The notes beneath the pieces were generated by a model. It was given only the letters and a program-made list of their open reading frames with translations. It was not told the DNA's origin and did no database searches. Shown here one piece after another: positions 1-8,229 of a DNA stretch of 64,000 nt. Position numbers and translations under genes: made by a program. Each line of letters begins with the position of its first letter. The stretch's first letter is position 1. This DNA is from Microbacterium arborescens (GTDB lineage: Bacteria; Actinomycetota; Actinomycetes; Actinomycetales; Microbacteriaceae), in assembly GCA_003339645.1 (NCBI GenBank), contig QNUV01000099.1, positions 186,001 to 250,000 on the forward strand. Direction: 5' to 3'.

Positions 1-1
1 C

Positions 2-1432
2 TTCGAGGCGACCGGCATGTGGGGCGACGAGCCCATCTCGCAGTTCACGCGCGCGAAGCTCTTCCAGGAGCCGGGCAAGCGCACCGACCTCGCCGTCCGC
101 TTCTCGACCGTCATCGGCGGGCGTGATTCGTCGGAGGCGGCGCGCGACCCGCGCGGGTTCGCCGTGAAGTTCTACACCGAAGACGGCAACTGGGACCTCG
201 TCGGCAACAACCTCGGCGTCTTCTTCATCCGCGACGCCATCAAGTTCCCCGACGTCATCCACTCGCTCAAGCCCGACCCGGTCACCTTCCGGCAGGAACC
301 GGCGCGCATCTTCGACTTCATGTCGCAGACGCCCGAGTCGATGCACATGCTCGTGAACCTCTTCAGCCCCCGCGGCATCCCGGCGAACTATCGCACCCAG
401 CAGGGTTTCGGGGTGAACACCTACAAATGGGTCAATGAGCAGGGCGAGACGAAGCTCGTGAAGTACCACTGGATTCCCTCCGTCGGCGTCAGCTCGATGA
501 CCGAAGCGGATGCCGCCGCCGTGCAAGCCGGTGATCTCGGTCACGCGTCCCGCGATATGTACGAGGCGATCGAGCGCGGCGAGTATCCCGAATGGGAGCT
601 GCGGGTGCAGATGATGGACGACCACGACCATCCCGAGCTCGATTTCGACCCGCTCGACGACACGAAGGTGTGGCCCGAGAACGAGTTCCCGCCGCGCGCC
701 GTCGGCAAGATGGTGCTCAATCGGAACGTGTCGAACTTCTTCGCCGAGAACGAGCAGATCTCGTTCGGCACCGGCGTCCTCGTCGATGGCCTGGACTTCT
801 CCGACGACAAGATGCTCGTGGGGCGCACGTTCTCGTACTCCGACACCCAGCGTTACCGCGTCGGGCCGAATTACCTCCAGCTGCCGGTCAATTCACCGAA
901 GAACGCCTCGGTGGCCACGAACCTCCGCGATGGACAGATGGCGTACTACGTCGACAACGGCGGCGAGAATGCCCACGTCAACTACGAGCCGTCGATCACC
1001 GGCGGGCTCCGCGAAGCCCGGTACCCCACGCACGACGAGCAGGGTCCGGACATCGTCGGACGGCTGACGCGCAAGCGGATTCCCCGGACCAATGACTACA
1101 CGCAGGCCGGCCAACGCTATCTGCTGATGGAGGACTGGGAGCGCGACGACCTCGTGGCGAACTTCGTCGACCTGATCGGGCAGGCCGCTCGTCCCGTCCA
1201 GGAGCGGATGCTCTGGCACTTCTACATGGTGGAGGACGACCTCGGCCGTCGCGTCGGCGAGGGCCTGGGAATCACGCTGGACGAAATCAAGGATCTGCCG
1301 CCCCTGCAGTCCCAAACACTCAGCGAGGATGAGGTCGAGCGACTGCGCAATCTCGGGCACAACGGTCCTCGTGATGTGGCCGGTCTTCAGATGACTCATT
1401 GCGTTCCCAATGCGCGCGCACAGAAGGCCTGA
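2..1432 (+). CDS. Catalase, haem-dependent (5' end outside window)
   Basis: Monofunctional haem catalase that splits hydrogen peroxide into water and oxygen in the cytoplasm. The frame is open from the first bases, so the true start lies upstream; 476 residues are visible of a family usually about 480-510 long. Seen directly: the RFSTV and [11 protein letters not shown] segments, with the Asn pair near bases 203-208 that lines the distal haem pocket, and the proximal haem ligand motif R-x-F-S-Y with the following [17 protein letters not shown] stretch around bases 823-890. The catalytic His sits in the missing N-terminus. The length and the absence of a C-terminal flavodoxin-like extension fit the small-subunit class. 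No neighbouring regulator is visible. Identification is secure; only the start is unknown. Confidence 0.96.
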   Translation, partial: FEATGMWGDEPISQFTRAKLFQEPGKRTDLAVRFSTVIGGRDSSEAARDPRGFAVKFYTEDGNWDLVGNNLGVFFIRDAIKFPDVIHSLKPDPVTFRQEPARIFDFMSQTPESMHMLVNLFSPRGIPANYRTQQGFGVNTYKWVNEQGETKLVKYHWIPSVGVSSMTEADAAAVQAGDLGHASRDMYEAIERGEYPEWELRVQMMDDHDHPELDFDPLDDTKVWPENEFPPRAVGKMVLNRNVSNFFAENEQISFGTGVLVDGLDFSDDKMLVGRTFSYSDTQRYRVGPNYLQLPVNSPKNASVATNLRDGQMAYYVDNGGENAHVNYEPSITGGLREARYPTHDEQGPDIVGRLTRKRIPRTNDYTQAGQRYLLMEDWERDDLVANFVDLIGQAARPVQERMLWHFYMVEDDLGRRVGEGLGITLDEIKDLPPLQSQTLSEDEVERLRNLGHNGPRDVAGLQMTHCVPNARAQKA

Positions 1433-1497
1433 GTCTTTTGCTGGCGACGACACGAAATAGTGTTGTCGAGTGGTGATGCGTGACGCGATCGAACCGC

Positions 1498-1503
1498 TAA
1501 TAT
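1498..1503 (+). promoter_or_regulatory. -10 element TAATAT of lsr2
   Basis: TAATAT ends seven bases before the ATG at 1511, so transcription should begin at or one base from the start codon. This fits the leaderless promoter pattern seen across the window and favours the ATG at 1511 over the upstream ATG at 1502, which lies inside the hexamer. Confidence 0.5.
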
Positions 1504-1510
1504 GTCAGCC

Positions 1511-1852
1511 ATGGCCCGCAAACAAATCACCCAGCTCATCGACGATCTCGACGGAACCGTTCTCGAGAGCGGCGAAGGAAAGCAGATCACGTTCTCGATC
1601 GAAGGACGCGCTTACGAGATCGACCTCTCGGACGACAACGCCGAGAAGTTCTACAAGGCTCTGGCGCCGTTCGTCGACGTCGCTCGTTCGATCCGCGCGA
1701 ACACGCCTTCGCGTTCGCGCTCCTCGCGCGCGAACAAGAGCGACCTCGACCTGACGGCCGTCCGTGAATGGGCGCGTTCGAACGGTCACACCGTCAACGA
1801 GCGCGGCCGTGTTCCGGCAGCCGTGATCGAGGCGTACCGCGCCGCGAACTGA
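1511..1852 (+). CDS. lsr2: Lsr2-family nucleoid-associated protein
   Basis: Small DNA-bridging, xenogeneic-silencing protein of Actinobacteria that binds the minor groove of AT-rich DNA (H-NS analogue). The 113-residue product begins [15 protein letters not shown]. It has an N-terminal dimerisation half with a short beta-hairpin region ([16 protein letters not shown]), a basic Ser/Arg linker (residues about 57-75) and a C-terminal DNA-binding half ending in [18 protein letters not shown], where RGR is the AT-hook-like minor-groove motif. Length matches the family (about 105-115). A start three codons upstream (ATG 1502) is possible, but it lies inside the apparent -10 hexamer. A strong hairpin terminator follows, so the gene is probably monocistronic. 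Confidence 0.96.
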   Translation: MARKQITQLIDDLDGTVLESGEGKQITFSIEGRAYEIDLSDDNAEKFYKALAPFVDVARSIRANTPSRSRSSRANKSDLDLTAVREWARSNGHTVNERGRVPAAVIEAYRAAN

Positions 1853-1866
1853 CCCCATCCGACCGC

Positions 1867-1904
1867 AGAGATGGCTCAGGCACCTCCAGTCCTGAGCCAT
1901 TTCT
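1867..1904 (+). terminator. Intrinsic terminator of lsr2
   Basis: The nine-base arms TGGCTCAGG (1872-1880) and CCTGAGCCA (1891-1899) extend outward through A-T and G-C pairs to 1867 and 1904. CGTTTT follows at once. This is a classical rho-independent terminator 15 bases after the lsr2 stop. Confidence 0.8.
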
Positions 1905-1931
1905 CGTTTTCCGACAACGACGGAGCGCCTC

Positions 1932-2165
1932 GTGAACGACGGCTCAGCCAGCAATAGCGATCGCGCGAGCAGTGGCGCGAACGGGGTCGCAATCGGAATC
2001 GCGCTCGGCCTTCCCCTCGGCAGTGCGATCGGCATGCTCGCGTTCGACAACATCGCGCTCGGCGGCGCGATCGGTCTCTCTCTCGGGATCGTGCTGGGCG
2101 TCGCTGCCGACGCGCGTCGCCGCGATCAGTCGGATGACGCGGATGGTGCCGATGATGCCGACTGA
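1932..2165 (+). CDS. Small glycine-rich membrane protein, unknown function
   Basis: 77-residue product with a GTG start preceded by GGAG seven bases upstream. Residues about 17-60 form two hydrophobic Gly/Ala/Leu-rich helices (GVAIGIALGLPLGSAIGML and IALGGAIGLSLGIVLGVAA), then an Arg cluster and an acidic Asp-rich tail (SDDADGADDAD). The GxxxG-like repeats suggest two tightly packed transmembrane helices with a cytosolic tail. I recognise no domain. The last 40 bases overlap the 3' end of the convergent membrane-protein gene (2126-2482), so the two genes may interfere or share termination. Confidence 0.6.
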   Translation: MNDGSASNSDRASSGANGVAIGIALGLPLGSAIGMLAFDNIALGGAIGLSLGIVLGVAADARRRDQSDDADGADDAD

Positions 2166-2482
2166 GCTCGCTGCCTGCCGCTCGAGCTAAAACCGCCGTT
2201 CACGAGATAGATCGCGGCGAGCATCGGCACGAATGCCACCGTCACAGCGATCGGCGCGAGAAACCACAGCCCCGAGAGCGACGAGGCGAACATGGTCGAC
2301 CCGAAGATGATGAAGGCGACCCCGACGATGCGCACGGCCCGCACTCGACCGGGTTCCCGCGTGGGGAATGTCCACATCGGGTAGGGAATGCCCGGGCGAA
2401 GCCGTTCGAACCAGAGCACCGAGACGACCTGCATCGCCGCTCCGGCCGCGATGAGCAACAACCACATCCACGAGAGATCCAT
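2126..2482 (-). CDS. Three-helix membrane protein, unknown function
   Basis: 118-residue protein starting with ATG at 2482. Three hydrophobic segments are visible: residues about 5-25 (WMWLLLIAAGAAMQVVSVL), 50-69 (VRIVGVAFIIFGSTMFAS) and 73-95 (LWFLAPIAVTVAFVPMLAAIYL). The C-terminus is Ser/Ala-rich, low-complexity and probably disordered. No enzymatic motif is present and no family is recognised. It reads in the same direction as the neighbouring 80-residue membrane protein (start 2773), 48 bases upstream, so the two could share a transcript. Its 3' end overlaps the convergent gene at 1932-2165. Confidence 0.6.
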   Translation of the reverse strand: MDLSWMWLLLIAAGAAMQVVSVLWFERLRPGIPYPMWTFPTREPGRVRAVRIVGVAFIIFGSTMFASSLSGLWFLAPIAVTVAFVPMLAAIYLVNGGFSSSGRQRAQSASSAPSASSD

Positions 2483-2530
2483 CTGTTCGATGCAATCACA
2501 CGGATGCGCCGACGGCCAGCGACGAATGGA

Positions 2531-2773
2531 TCAGCCGTCGCGAGACTCCCGCGCAAGCCGCCGTCGACGGATGCCGAAAAACAGCGCCACCACCCAGTAG
2601 AGCGCGAGCAACGGTGAGATGACGGCGAGAACGATACGAATGACGTCGCCGCCGTCGAGCGCCCAGGGAATCCAGATCGCCGACATCCCGACCCACACGA
2701 TCGCCTGTACGACGATCACCCCGAACGGTGTCGCCGCCGAAGTCGCTGCGATTCGCTGGAACAGACTCTGCAC
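2531..2773 (-). CDS. Two-helix membrane protein, unknown function
   Basis: 80-residue protein starting at GTG 2773. It has two hydrophobic helices (about residues 17-36 and 44-68) and a basic C-terminal tail (RRRRLARESRDG), so both ends are probably cytosolic. Nothing beyond a small integral membrane protein can be recognised. The start is supported by a TAGGTT hexamer exactly six bases upstream, the leaderless arrangement found at many genes here. It is divergent from the YdcF-like gene at 2932, which has a matching leaderless promoter. Confidence 0.6.
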   Translation of the reverse strand: MQSLFQRIAATSAATPFGVIVVQAIVWVGMSAIWIPWALDGGDVIRIVLAVISPLLALYWVVALFFGIRRRRLARESRDG

Positions 2774-2779
2774 CCAGCG

Positions 2780-2785
2780 AACCTA
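2780..2785 (-). promoter_or_regulatory. Leaderless -10 element TAGGTT
   Basis: On the minus strand TAGGTT is followed by six bases and then the GTG at 2773. The predicted transcription start coincides with the start codon. Confidence 0.5.
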
Positions 2786-2919
2786 ACAGCCGCTCAGGCC
2801 GGGCGATGCTCGACCTTGCCGTGCCGTCGACAGGCTGAGCGCCGATCCAATCTGTGCTCCGTGCCGATTCCCCGCTCACAGCCTGACAACGGGACCGGAC
2901 TGCGCTTATCCCCCCTCTC

Positions 2920-2925
2920 TAGGCT
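2920..2925 (+). promoter_or_regulatory. Leaderless -10 element TAGGCT of the ydcF-like gene
   Basis: TAGGCT, six bases (GAGGAC), then GTG at 2932. There is no ribosome-binding site and no room for one, so the mRNA is probably leaderless. Confidence 0.55.
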
Positions 2926-2931
2926 GAGGAC

Positions 2932-3969
2932 GTGCCCGGCTTCTTCACACTCCTCTTCACGGCGCTCGGGATACTCCTCGCCGCCCGCGACTCCCGCCGC
3001 ATGTTGCCGGGCGTCCTCCTGACGCTCGCGGCGACCTCGCTCGTCGCCGCTGTGGTGACCTTCATCCTCGGCTTGACGGTGGCGCTCGCCACGCTCGCCG
3101 TTCCCGGGAACGACGTCGTCGGGCTCCTGCTGGTCTTCATCGTCCCTCTGCTCGCCGCGATCGGGCTGGGGGTCGCCCTGCTCGCCAACGGGGTGGTGAT
3201 GCTGCAGCGCGAAGGACGATCGCTGGCGAACCGCCTCTCGCTCCTGGCCGGAATCGGCGTTCTCGCCATCCTTGCCCTCGGCATCGTCGCCGTCACGGCG
3301 GGATGGTTCGAGCTCGCCGTCATTCTCCTGCTGCTGGCCGGTCCGATCGGCTACGTCGGGATGGGGTTCGTCGCCTACCTCTGCTGGTCGGCGGTGTACG
3401 CACGCATCGCGCGCCGCAGCGCAGCACCGGCCGCGATCATCACCCTCGGGTCGGGCCTTCGCCGCGACGGGAGCGTGCCGCCGCTGCTCGCCCAACGCGT
3501 GGCGCTCGGCGTGGAGACCCTGCAGCGATCCCCCGGCGCGATGCTCGTCGTCTCGGGCGGTCAGGGCGCAGACGAGCCGCGGAGCGAGGCGGCCGCGATG
3601 GCGGAGTACGCCGCAGAGCTCGGCGCCCCCGCCCAACGCCTGCTCATCGAGGATGTATCCCGGACGACCGAAGAGAACCTCACGCTGACCCGCCGGATCC
3701 TCACCGAACGCGGCATCACGGGCCCGGTGCTCGCGGTGACGAGCGACTATCACGCATTCCGCGCCGCCACTCTTCTGCGGACCCTCGGCATGCCGGGCCA
3801 CGCGATCGGCGCGCGCACCGCCCGCTATTACCGGCCGAGCGCTCTGCTGCGCGAATACCTCGCTCTGCTTCGCGACCACCTCGTACTCAACGGCGTCGCG
3901 CTCGGCGTCCTGATGCTGCCGGTCGTCGCGTTCGTGGCGATGTCGCTGATCACTCTCATCGCGGATTGA
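2932..3969 (+). CDS. YdcF/ElyC-type DUF218 membrane protein
   Basis: 345-residue protein of the SanA/ElyC/YdcF (DUF218) family, whose members are linked to envelope or peptidoglycan precursor homeostasis; the exact reaction is unsettled. The N-terminal half contains about five hydrophobic helices (residues 1-160). The DUF218 domain follows at about residues 163-310, with the family landmarks IITLGSGLRRDG, VVSGGQGADEPRSEA, the acidic/polar segment EDVSRTTEENL and VLAVTSDYHAFRA. A last hydrophobic helix closes the protein (VLMLPVVAFVAMSLITLI). The GTG start is chosen because a leaderless TAGGCT lies six bases before it. No operon partner is evident. Confidence 0.85.
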   Translation: MPGFFTLLFTALGILLAARDSRRMLPGVLLTLAATSLVAAVVTFILGLTVALATLAVPGNDVVGLLLVFIVPLLAAIGLGVALLANGVVMLQREGRSLANRLSLLAGIGVLAILALGIVAVTAGWFELAVILLLLAGPIGYVGMGFVAYLCWSAVYARIARRSAAPAAIITLGSGLRRDGSVPPLLAQRVALGVETLQRSPGAMLVVSGGQGADEPRSEAAAMAEYAAELGAPAQRLLIEDVSRTTEENLTLTRRILTERGITGPVLAVTSDYHAFRAATLLRTLGMPGHAIGARTARYYRPSALLREYLALLRDHLVLNGVALGVLMLPVVAFVAMSLITLIAD

Positions 3970-4034
3970 ACGTCATCCTGGCGGGGTAGGCGAGATCCGT
4001 CGACAGGCTCACGACAGCGAGCTCGCCCCCCCGC

Positions 4035-4040
4035 GAGGCT
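4035..4040 (+). promoter_or_regulatory. Possible leaderless -10 element GAGGCT
   Basis: GAGGCT is followed by six bases and ATG 4047. It departs from TANNNT at the first base but has the same spacing as the other leaderless promoters. Confidence 0.3.
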
Positions 4041-4046
4041 GGAAGC

Positions 4047-4325
4047 ATGATCGAAACCGCGCGAATTCTCGTCGTGTCCGACGACTGGCTGCCTCGCGAC
4101 TGGATGCCGGGAGTTGCGACATCCGTGGTCGTGGTGCTCGCCGTGGTCGCGGCCCTGGCGGCGATCCTGTTCATCTCGAGCCTGATCTCGATCCTCGCCT
4201 CGCCCCGTTACACCGGTGGCGGCAAGCTGCTGTGGATCATCGGGATCTTCGTCTTCCCCATCGCCGGTCCGCTTGTCTGGTGGCTCGGAGGGCGCAACGC
4301 GCAGATCCGCACCGACCGCCCGTGA
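4047..4325 (+). CDS. Small membrane protein with PLDc_N-like domain
   Basis: 92-residue protein with two hydrophobic helices: residues about 23-53 and 61-80. The second carries the hallmark of the phospholipase D/nuclease N-terminal (PLDc_N) family: a hydrophobic run ending in F-P-I-A-G-P-L-V-W-W. In that family the domain is only a membrane anchor and implies no nuclease. Here it stands alone, without a downstream catalytic domain. It is separated from YdcF by 77 bases and convergent with the phzF-like gene. Function unknown; family assignment is moderate. Confidence 0.7.
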   Translation: MIETARILVVSDDWLPRDWMPGVATSVVVVLAVVAALAAILFISSLISILASPRYTGGGKLLWIIGIFVFPIAGPLVWWLGGRNAQIRTDRP

Positions 4326-4348
4326 CCGCAGCGGCGAGGCTCAGCTGA

Positions 4349-5203
4349 TCAGGCGATCGCGACGGCGTGCCCCGAGACGGTGATCCCGCCGCTGACGGGG
4401 ATGTCGACCGTCAGCTCCCCCGGTCGTCCGACATGTCGCCCCTGCTCGATGACCACGACCGCGGGAACCTCGACCGCGCCGAGCGCGCGCAGATACGCGC
4501 CGAACGATGCGGCCGCCGACCCCGTCGCCGGGTCCTCCGTGATGCGACCGACGGGGAACAGGTTGCGCGCCTGGAAGCGATCGGATGCCGCGCAGAACGC
4601 GACGGTGATGGTGGCGGGCCACCCGCGGTCGTCGAGCAGCGCCCGAACCGCGTCGGGATCGAACGAGAAGTCGTCGAAGGTCTTCTGATCCGCCAGGACG
4701 ACGACCGGATGCGTGTTGCCGGTGTTCGCGAGCCGCGGCGGCAGCGCGGGGTCGAGGTCTGCCCGCGTCAGGCCGAGGAGGTCGAGAATCGCCTCGAGAT
4801 CGGTGCCGTCGAGGTCGCGGACCGACGGCTCGACGCTGGTGAAGGACGCACGGATGCCGTCGTCGTCGCGCGAGACCGCGATCGACACGACGCCGACGGG
4901 GGTGTCGAATCGAACCGCGCCGTCGGCGGCGACCTGGCCTCGCTCGGCGAGCGCGACCGCCGTGGCCACCGTCGCATGACCGCAGAACGGAACCTCGGCG
5001 ATGGGCGAGAAGTAGCGGACCGAGCGCGCGCCGTCGGCGGTCGAGCCGGTGACGAAGGCCGTCTCGGCATAGTCGACGTCGGCAGCGATGCGCTGCATGG
5101 CGCTGGCATCGAGTGCGCCTGCATCCAGGACCACGCCGGCGGGGTTCCCACCCTCGGGCCGCGTGCTGAACGCGGTGTATCGCAAGACCTCGGGCGTGCT
5201 CAT
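4349..5203 (-). CDS. PhzF-family isomerase/epimerase-like protein
   Basis: 284-residue cytosolic enzyme of the PhzF (diaminopimelate epimerase-like) fold. Most stand-alone members have unknown substrates; PhzF itself isomerises trans-2,3-dihydro-3-hydroxyanthranilate. Landmarks visible are ETAFV with the conserved catalytic Glu (about residue 47), the EVPFCGHAT loop (residues about 69-77), TGNTHPVVVL and the C-terminal EDPATGSAAASFGAYL signature. The length is typical (about 260-300). There are no phenazine genes nearby, so a phenazine role is unlikely. The ATG start is supported by a TAGCCT hexamer six bases upstream and no ribosome-binding site. Confidence 0.92.
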   Translation of the reverse strand: MSTPEVLRYTAFSTRPEGGNPAGVVLDAGALDASAMQRIAADVDYAETAFVTGSTADGARSVRYFSPIAEVPFCGHATVATAVALAERGQVAADGAVRFDTPVGVVSIAVSRDDDGIRASFTSVEPSVRDLDGTDLEAILDLLGLTRADLDPALPPRLANTGNTHPVVVLADQKTFDDFSFDPDAVRALLDDRGWPATITVAFCAASDRFQARNLFPVGRITEDPATGSAAASFGAYLRALGAVEVPAVVVIEQGRHVGRPGELTVDIPVSGGITVSGHAVAIA

Positions 5204-5209
5204 CCGTTC

Positions 5210-5215
5210 AGGCTA
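5210..5215 (-). promoter_or_regulatory. Leaderless -10 element TAGCCT of the phzF-like gene
   Basis: Reading the minus strand: TAGCCT, GAACGG, then ATG at 5203. This is one of the clearest leaderless promoters in the window. Confidence 0.55.
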
Positions 5216-5257
5216 CGCCCGCCGTCGCGGTGTCCGATGCTCCGCCGCCCGTCACCG

Positions 5258-5941
5258 TCAGAGCAGACGCGCCAGCCGCTTCTTGCTCGCGTTCTCGCGG
5301 ACGATCCAGGCGATGTCGGGGTCGGCGGTGTCGAGCGCCTCGAACGCGAGCAGACCGGGTCCGGGATCCGCAGCCACCGCGACGCTCCACGCGTAGCCGA
5401 GCGTCTGCCGCAGCGTGCGGGCAGCGCTGTCGTGCCGTCGGGCCTGGGGACGCGCCACCAGTCGCTCGGTCGCGCGTGCGCACACCTCGACGGCGATCGC
5501 CGCCATCTCGGGCGACCTCAGCAGGTGTGGCTCGCAGATCGCGGCGACCGCGGCTCGAACCACGAGCGGGCTGTCGTCATCCGCCCACATCCGGACGGTC
5601 GTCGCGAGGGTCTCCGGGTCGGCGTCGCCGAGCAGCTGCAGACCGAGCGCGACTCCTTCGCGTACGCGCCACCGGTCATCGGCGGCGAACAGCCGCGCTC
5701 GAGCATCCCGGCCCGGGGCCGCTCGCCGGGCGACCGCCGCCGCCGCGCACATCATCGGGAACTCTCCGCCGTCCCGCACGAGCTCGTCGACGACCCCGGC
5801 ATCCGCCACCTCCGCCGCCGCAGCGACCAGTGTCGTGTTCGCCCGCGGACCGGGCAGGCCGGAGTGCTCGACGAGGTAGTCGACCCACGCGTCTGCGTCG
5901 AGTCGTCGAAGCTCCGCCGCCCACGCGGTCACGGTGGCCAT
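5258..5941 (-). CDS. HEAT-like helical-repeat protein, unknown function
   Basis: 227-residue all-alpha protein with repeated Ala/Val/Leu-rich helices resembling HEAT/ARM repeats (segments such as DDRWRVREGVALGLQLLG and DDSPLVVRAAVAAICEPHLL). These are typically protein-interaction scaffolds without catalysis. I see no catalytic motif, signal peptide or membrane segment. The start ATG 5941 is preferred over one 12 codons upstream because a TAGCGT hexamer lies seven bases before it. It is transcribed in the same direction as, and 54 bases upstream of, the phzF-like gene, but that gene appears to have its own promoter. Function cannot be assigned. Confidence 0.7.
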   Translation of the reverse strand: MATVTAWAAELRRLDADAWVDYLVEHSGLPGPRANTTLVAAAAEVADAGVVDELVRDGGEFPMMCAAAAVARRAAPGRDARARLFAADDRWRVREGVALGLQLLGDADPETLATTVRMWADDDSPLVVRAAVAAICEPHLLRSPEMAAIAVEVCARATERLVARPQARRHDSAARTLRQTLGYAWSVAVAADPGPGLLAFEALDTADPDIAWIVRENASKKRLARLL

Positions 5942-5948
5942 GCACCGC

Positions 5949-5954
5949 ACGCTA
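5949..5954 (-). promoter_or_regulatory. Probable leaderless -10 element TAGCGT
   Basis: Minus-strand TAGCGT is followed by seven bases and ATG 5941. Confidence 0.4.
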
Positions 5955-6021
5955 CGCGCATCGCCCTGGCGCGTCACCGGGGCAGGCGACGTGACAAACG
6001 CATCCGGTGAGGACGCGACGC

Positions 6022-6783
6022 TCAGCGCTCGGGCGACGGGGCGAGCCGGTACAGCACCTGCGGACGGCCGCGCTTGCCGTAGCGATGCGAGAGATGGATG
6101 ACGCCGGTGTCGGCCAGGTGCGTCAGGTAACGGTTCGCGGTCGCGCGAGAGATGCCGCAGGCCGTGGCGACCTCGGCTCCGGTCAGGGCGATGACCGGGT
6201 CGAGGGCGGCGATGACCTGCGCGAGCGTCGGCGCGGCGAGACCTTTCGGCAGCCCGTCGTGGTCGCCACCACCCGGCATCCGTCCCGCTTGCCGGTGCGA
6301 TCCGGATGACGCAGGCGGGGTGGTTCGGATGGTGCCGGTCGACAGCAGCCGGTCGATCTCACCCTGCGCCAGAAGCGCGTCGCGGTCGTTGGTGACGAGC
6401 CGCCGCTCGCGGTCTGCCGCATAGCGTTCCAGCCGCTCGCTCAGCGCGGCCTGCGTGAAGGGCTTGACGAGATAGCCGACGACACGCGCCGCGAGAGCCT
6501 GACGCACGGTGGTCTGATCCTGCGACGAGCTGATGACCAGCACGTCGGGCCCGTCGTCACCGAGAGTACGCAACCGGTGGAGCACCTCGATCCCGCTGAT
6601 GCCGGGCAACCGCATGTCGAGCAGCATCAGATCGACGCCGGACCGGCTGCGTTCGAGAGCCGCTTCACCGGTGCCCGCGGTCGCGACGACGACGAACCCC
6701 GGGGTGTCGGAGACGAATCCGGCGTGGAGGGCGCGCGCACCGCGGTCGTCGTCGACGACGAGGACCCGGATCGGTCCGGTCAT
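6022..6783 (-). CDS. CitB/DctR-type response regulator
   Basis: 253-residue response regulator. The receiver domain (about residues 5-120) has the acidic pocket DDD at 11-13, the phospho-acceptor Asp56 in LMLLDMRLPG and the conserved Lys in LVKPF. The C-terminal output domain (about 185-253) is a helix-turn-helix (ATACGISRATANRYLTHLADTGVIHL) typical of CitB/DcuR regulators of carboxylate uptake. Its start overlaps the histidine kinase stop by four bases (ATGA), indicating translational coupling. It is convergent with nothing and divergent, as a pair, from tctCBA, which is the likely target. Which carboxylate is sensed is not visible. Confidence 0.93.
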   Translation of the reverse strand: MTGPIRVLVVDDDRGARALHAGFVSDTPGFVVVATAGTGEAALERSRSGVDLMLLDMRLPGISGIEVLHRLRTLGDDGPDVLVISSSQDQTTVRQALAARVVGYLVKPFTQAALSERLERYAADRERRLVTNDRDALLAQGEIDRLLSTGTIRTTPPASSGSHRQAGRMPGGGDHDGLPKGLAAPTLAQVIAALDPVIALTGAEVATACGISRATANRYLTHLADTGVIHLSHRYGKRGRPQVLYRLAPSPER

Positions 6784-8078
6784 CGCGCAGCCTCCAGCTC
6801 GAAAGCGAATCGCGCTCCCCCGAGCGGCGAGCGTCCGACCTCGACCGACCCCGATCGGGCCGTGACGATCCGGCGTACGACATCCAGTCCCAGCCCGCGC
6901 CCGAGCCCCGTCGTGTCGGTCTTCGAGGAGTAGCCGGCCGCGAAGATACGCCGTGCGACGCGCGGCTCGACTCCGGGACCGTCATCGTCGACCGAGCCCA
7001 CGATGCGCGAGCCATGATTCCGCAGCGAGCAGACCACGTTGGCGGCGCCCGCCTCGGCCGCGTTGCGGCAGAGGTTCGACACGACCGACACAACGCCCTC
7101 GTCGATGTCGAAACCGCGGTCGAAACCGCGGCCGAGGTCGAGGTCGAAGCGCACCCGAGCCCCGATCTCCTGCAGCTCGGCGCGTACCGTCGGGATCATC
7201 GCGGCGAGCACCGGCTGGTCGTCGCCTGCCTCGTCGCCGCCCGGGTCCACGGGGCGGCGGACGCTCGCGATCTCTTCGATGTATCCGCGAGCCTCGTCGG
7301 TGTCGCCGCGCGACAACAGGCCGTGGATGACATGCAGCCGGGTGCTGAACTCGTGCGACTGCTCGCGCAGCGCTGTCGCGGTGCGGCGCATCTGGGCGTG
7401 CTCGGCCGCGATGACATCCAGGCGGCGGAACCGGCGCTCGACTGCGGCGGTCAGGATCGAGCTCGCCAGGGTCGCGACCACGAGCGCACCGATGGCCCAG
7501 GGCAGCAGGGCGCCGACGGCCTCGTCGAGCTCGCCGGCGATCTGCGACTCGAGCACCCCCACAGCCACCATCCCGATGGGCGTTCCGTCGGCGCCGCGCA
7601 CCGGCACTTTGGCGCGCAGCGACGGCCCCGACGCGCCGACTTCCGTGCCGACGAACGTCTCGCCCGCGAGCACGGAAGCGTTGGCGGTCTCGACCTGCAC
7701 GCCGCGTTCGGACGCGAGAGGGTGGGTGATCCGCACGCCCTCGTCGTCGGTGATGACGACGTAGTAGACGCCGGCCGCCTCGCCCACGAGCTCGGCGATC
7801 GGCTGCAGGATCGCGGTCGCCGGCGCGAGATCGGCCGCGTCGGCGAGCACGCTCGGCGACCCCGCGCTCATCGCTCCGGCCACGGCTTCGCGCACCTCCG
7901 GAAGGTCGGCGAGACTCGAGGCCACCTCGAGCACGCGTTCGGTCGTCGCCTCCCGGATCGTGCGCTCCTGCGCCGCGAGGGAGATGGCCACGCTGGTCGA
8001 CAGTGCCGCGAGCGTCACGACCGACGGGAGCACGAGCAGCACGAGGCGCGCGGCAGACGCTCTCACCGTGAACGGCAT
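6780..8078 (-). CDS. CitA/DcuS-type sensor histidine kinase
   Basis: 432-residue membrane sensor kinase. An N-terminal helix (about residues 10-32) is followed by an extracytoplasmic PAS-like CitA/DcuS sensor domain (to about residue 170), a second helix (WAIGALVVATLASSILTA) and the kinase core. The phospho-acceptor box is REQSHEFSTRLHVIHGLL, the N box NLCRNAAEA, and the G boxes DDDGPGV and GLGRGLGLDVV. The CitA family senses citrate or C4-dicarboxylates directly in the periplasmic domain. ATG 8078 is preferred because GAGGAA stands nine bases upstream; GTG 8087 is an alternative. It overlaps the response-regulator gene and is divergent from tctC, making it the probable switch for that transporter. 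Confidence 0.93.
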   Translation of the reverse strand: MPFTVRASAARLVLLVLPSVVTLAALSTSVAISLAAQERTIREATTERVLEVASSLADLPEVREAVAGAMSAGSPSVLADAADLAPATAILQPIAELVGEAAGVYYVVITDDEGVRITHPLASERGVQVETANASVLAGETFVGTEVGASGPSLRAKVPVRGADGTPIGMVAVGVLESQIAGELDEAVGALLPWAIGALVVATLASSILTAAVERRFRRLDVIAAEHAQMRRTATALREQSHEFSTRLHVIHGLLSRGDTDEARGYIEEIASVRRPVDPGGDEAGDDQPVLAAMIPTVRAELQEIGARVRFDLDLGRGFDRGFDIDEGVVSVVSNLCRNAAEAGAANVVCSLRNHGSRIVGSVDDDGPGVEPRVARRIFAAGYSSKTDTTGLGRGLGLDVVRRIVTARSGSVEVGRSPLGGARFAFELEAAR

Positions 8079-8229
8079 CCTGTCCACTTCCTCGTGCGAT
8101 CGGACGCTGTCGGGCCGTGCCCGTGCGCATCTATGAGAACAAATCCCGCCACGCTCGGGGGCGGCTCAGCGAAGTGCCATCCTAATTCGATCTCGCGGAG
8201 ACGACGATGTCCGCGCGAATGGAGTGATC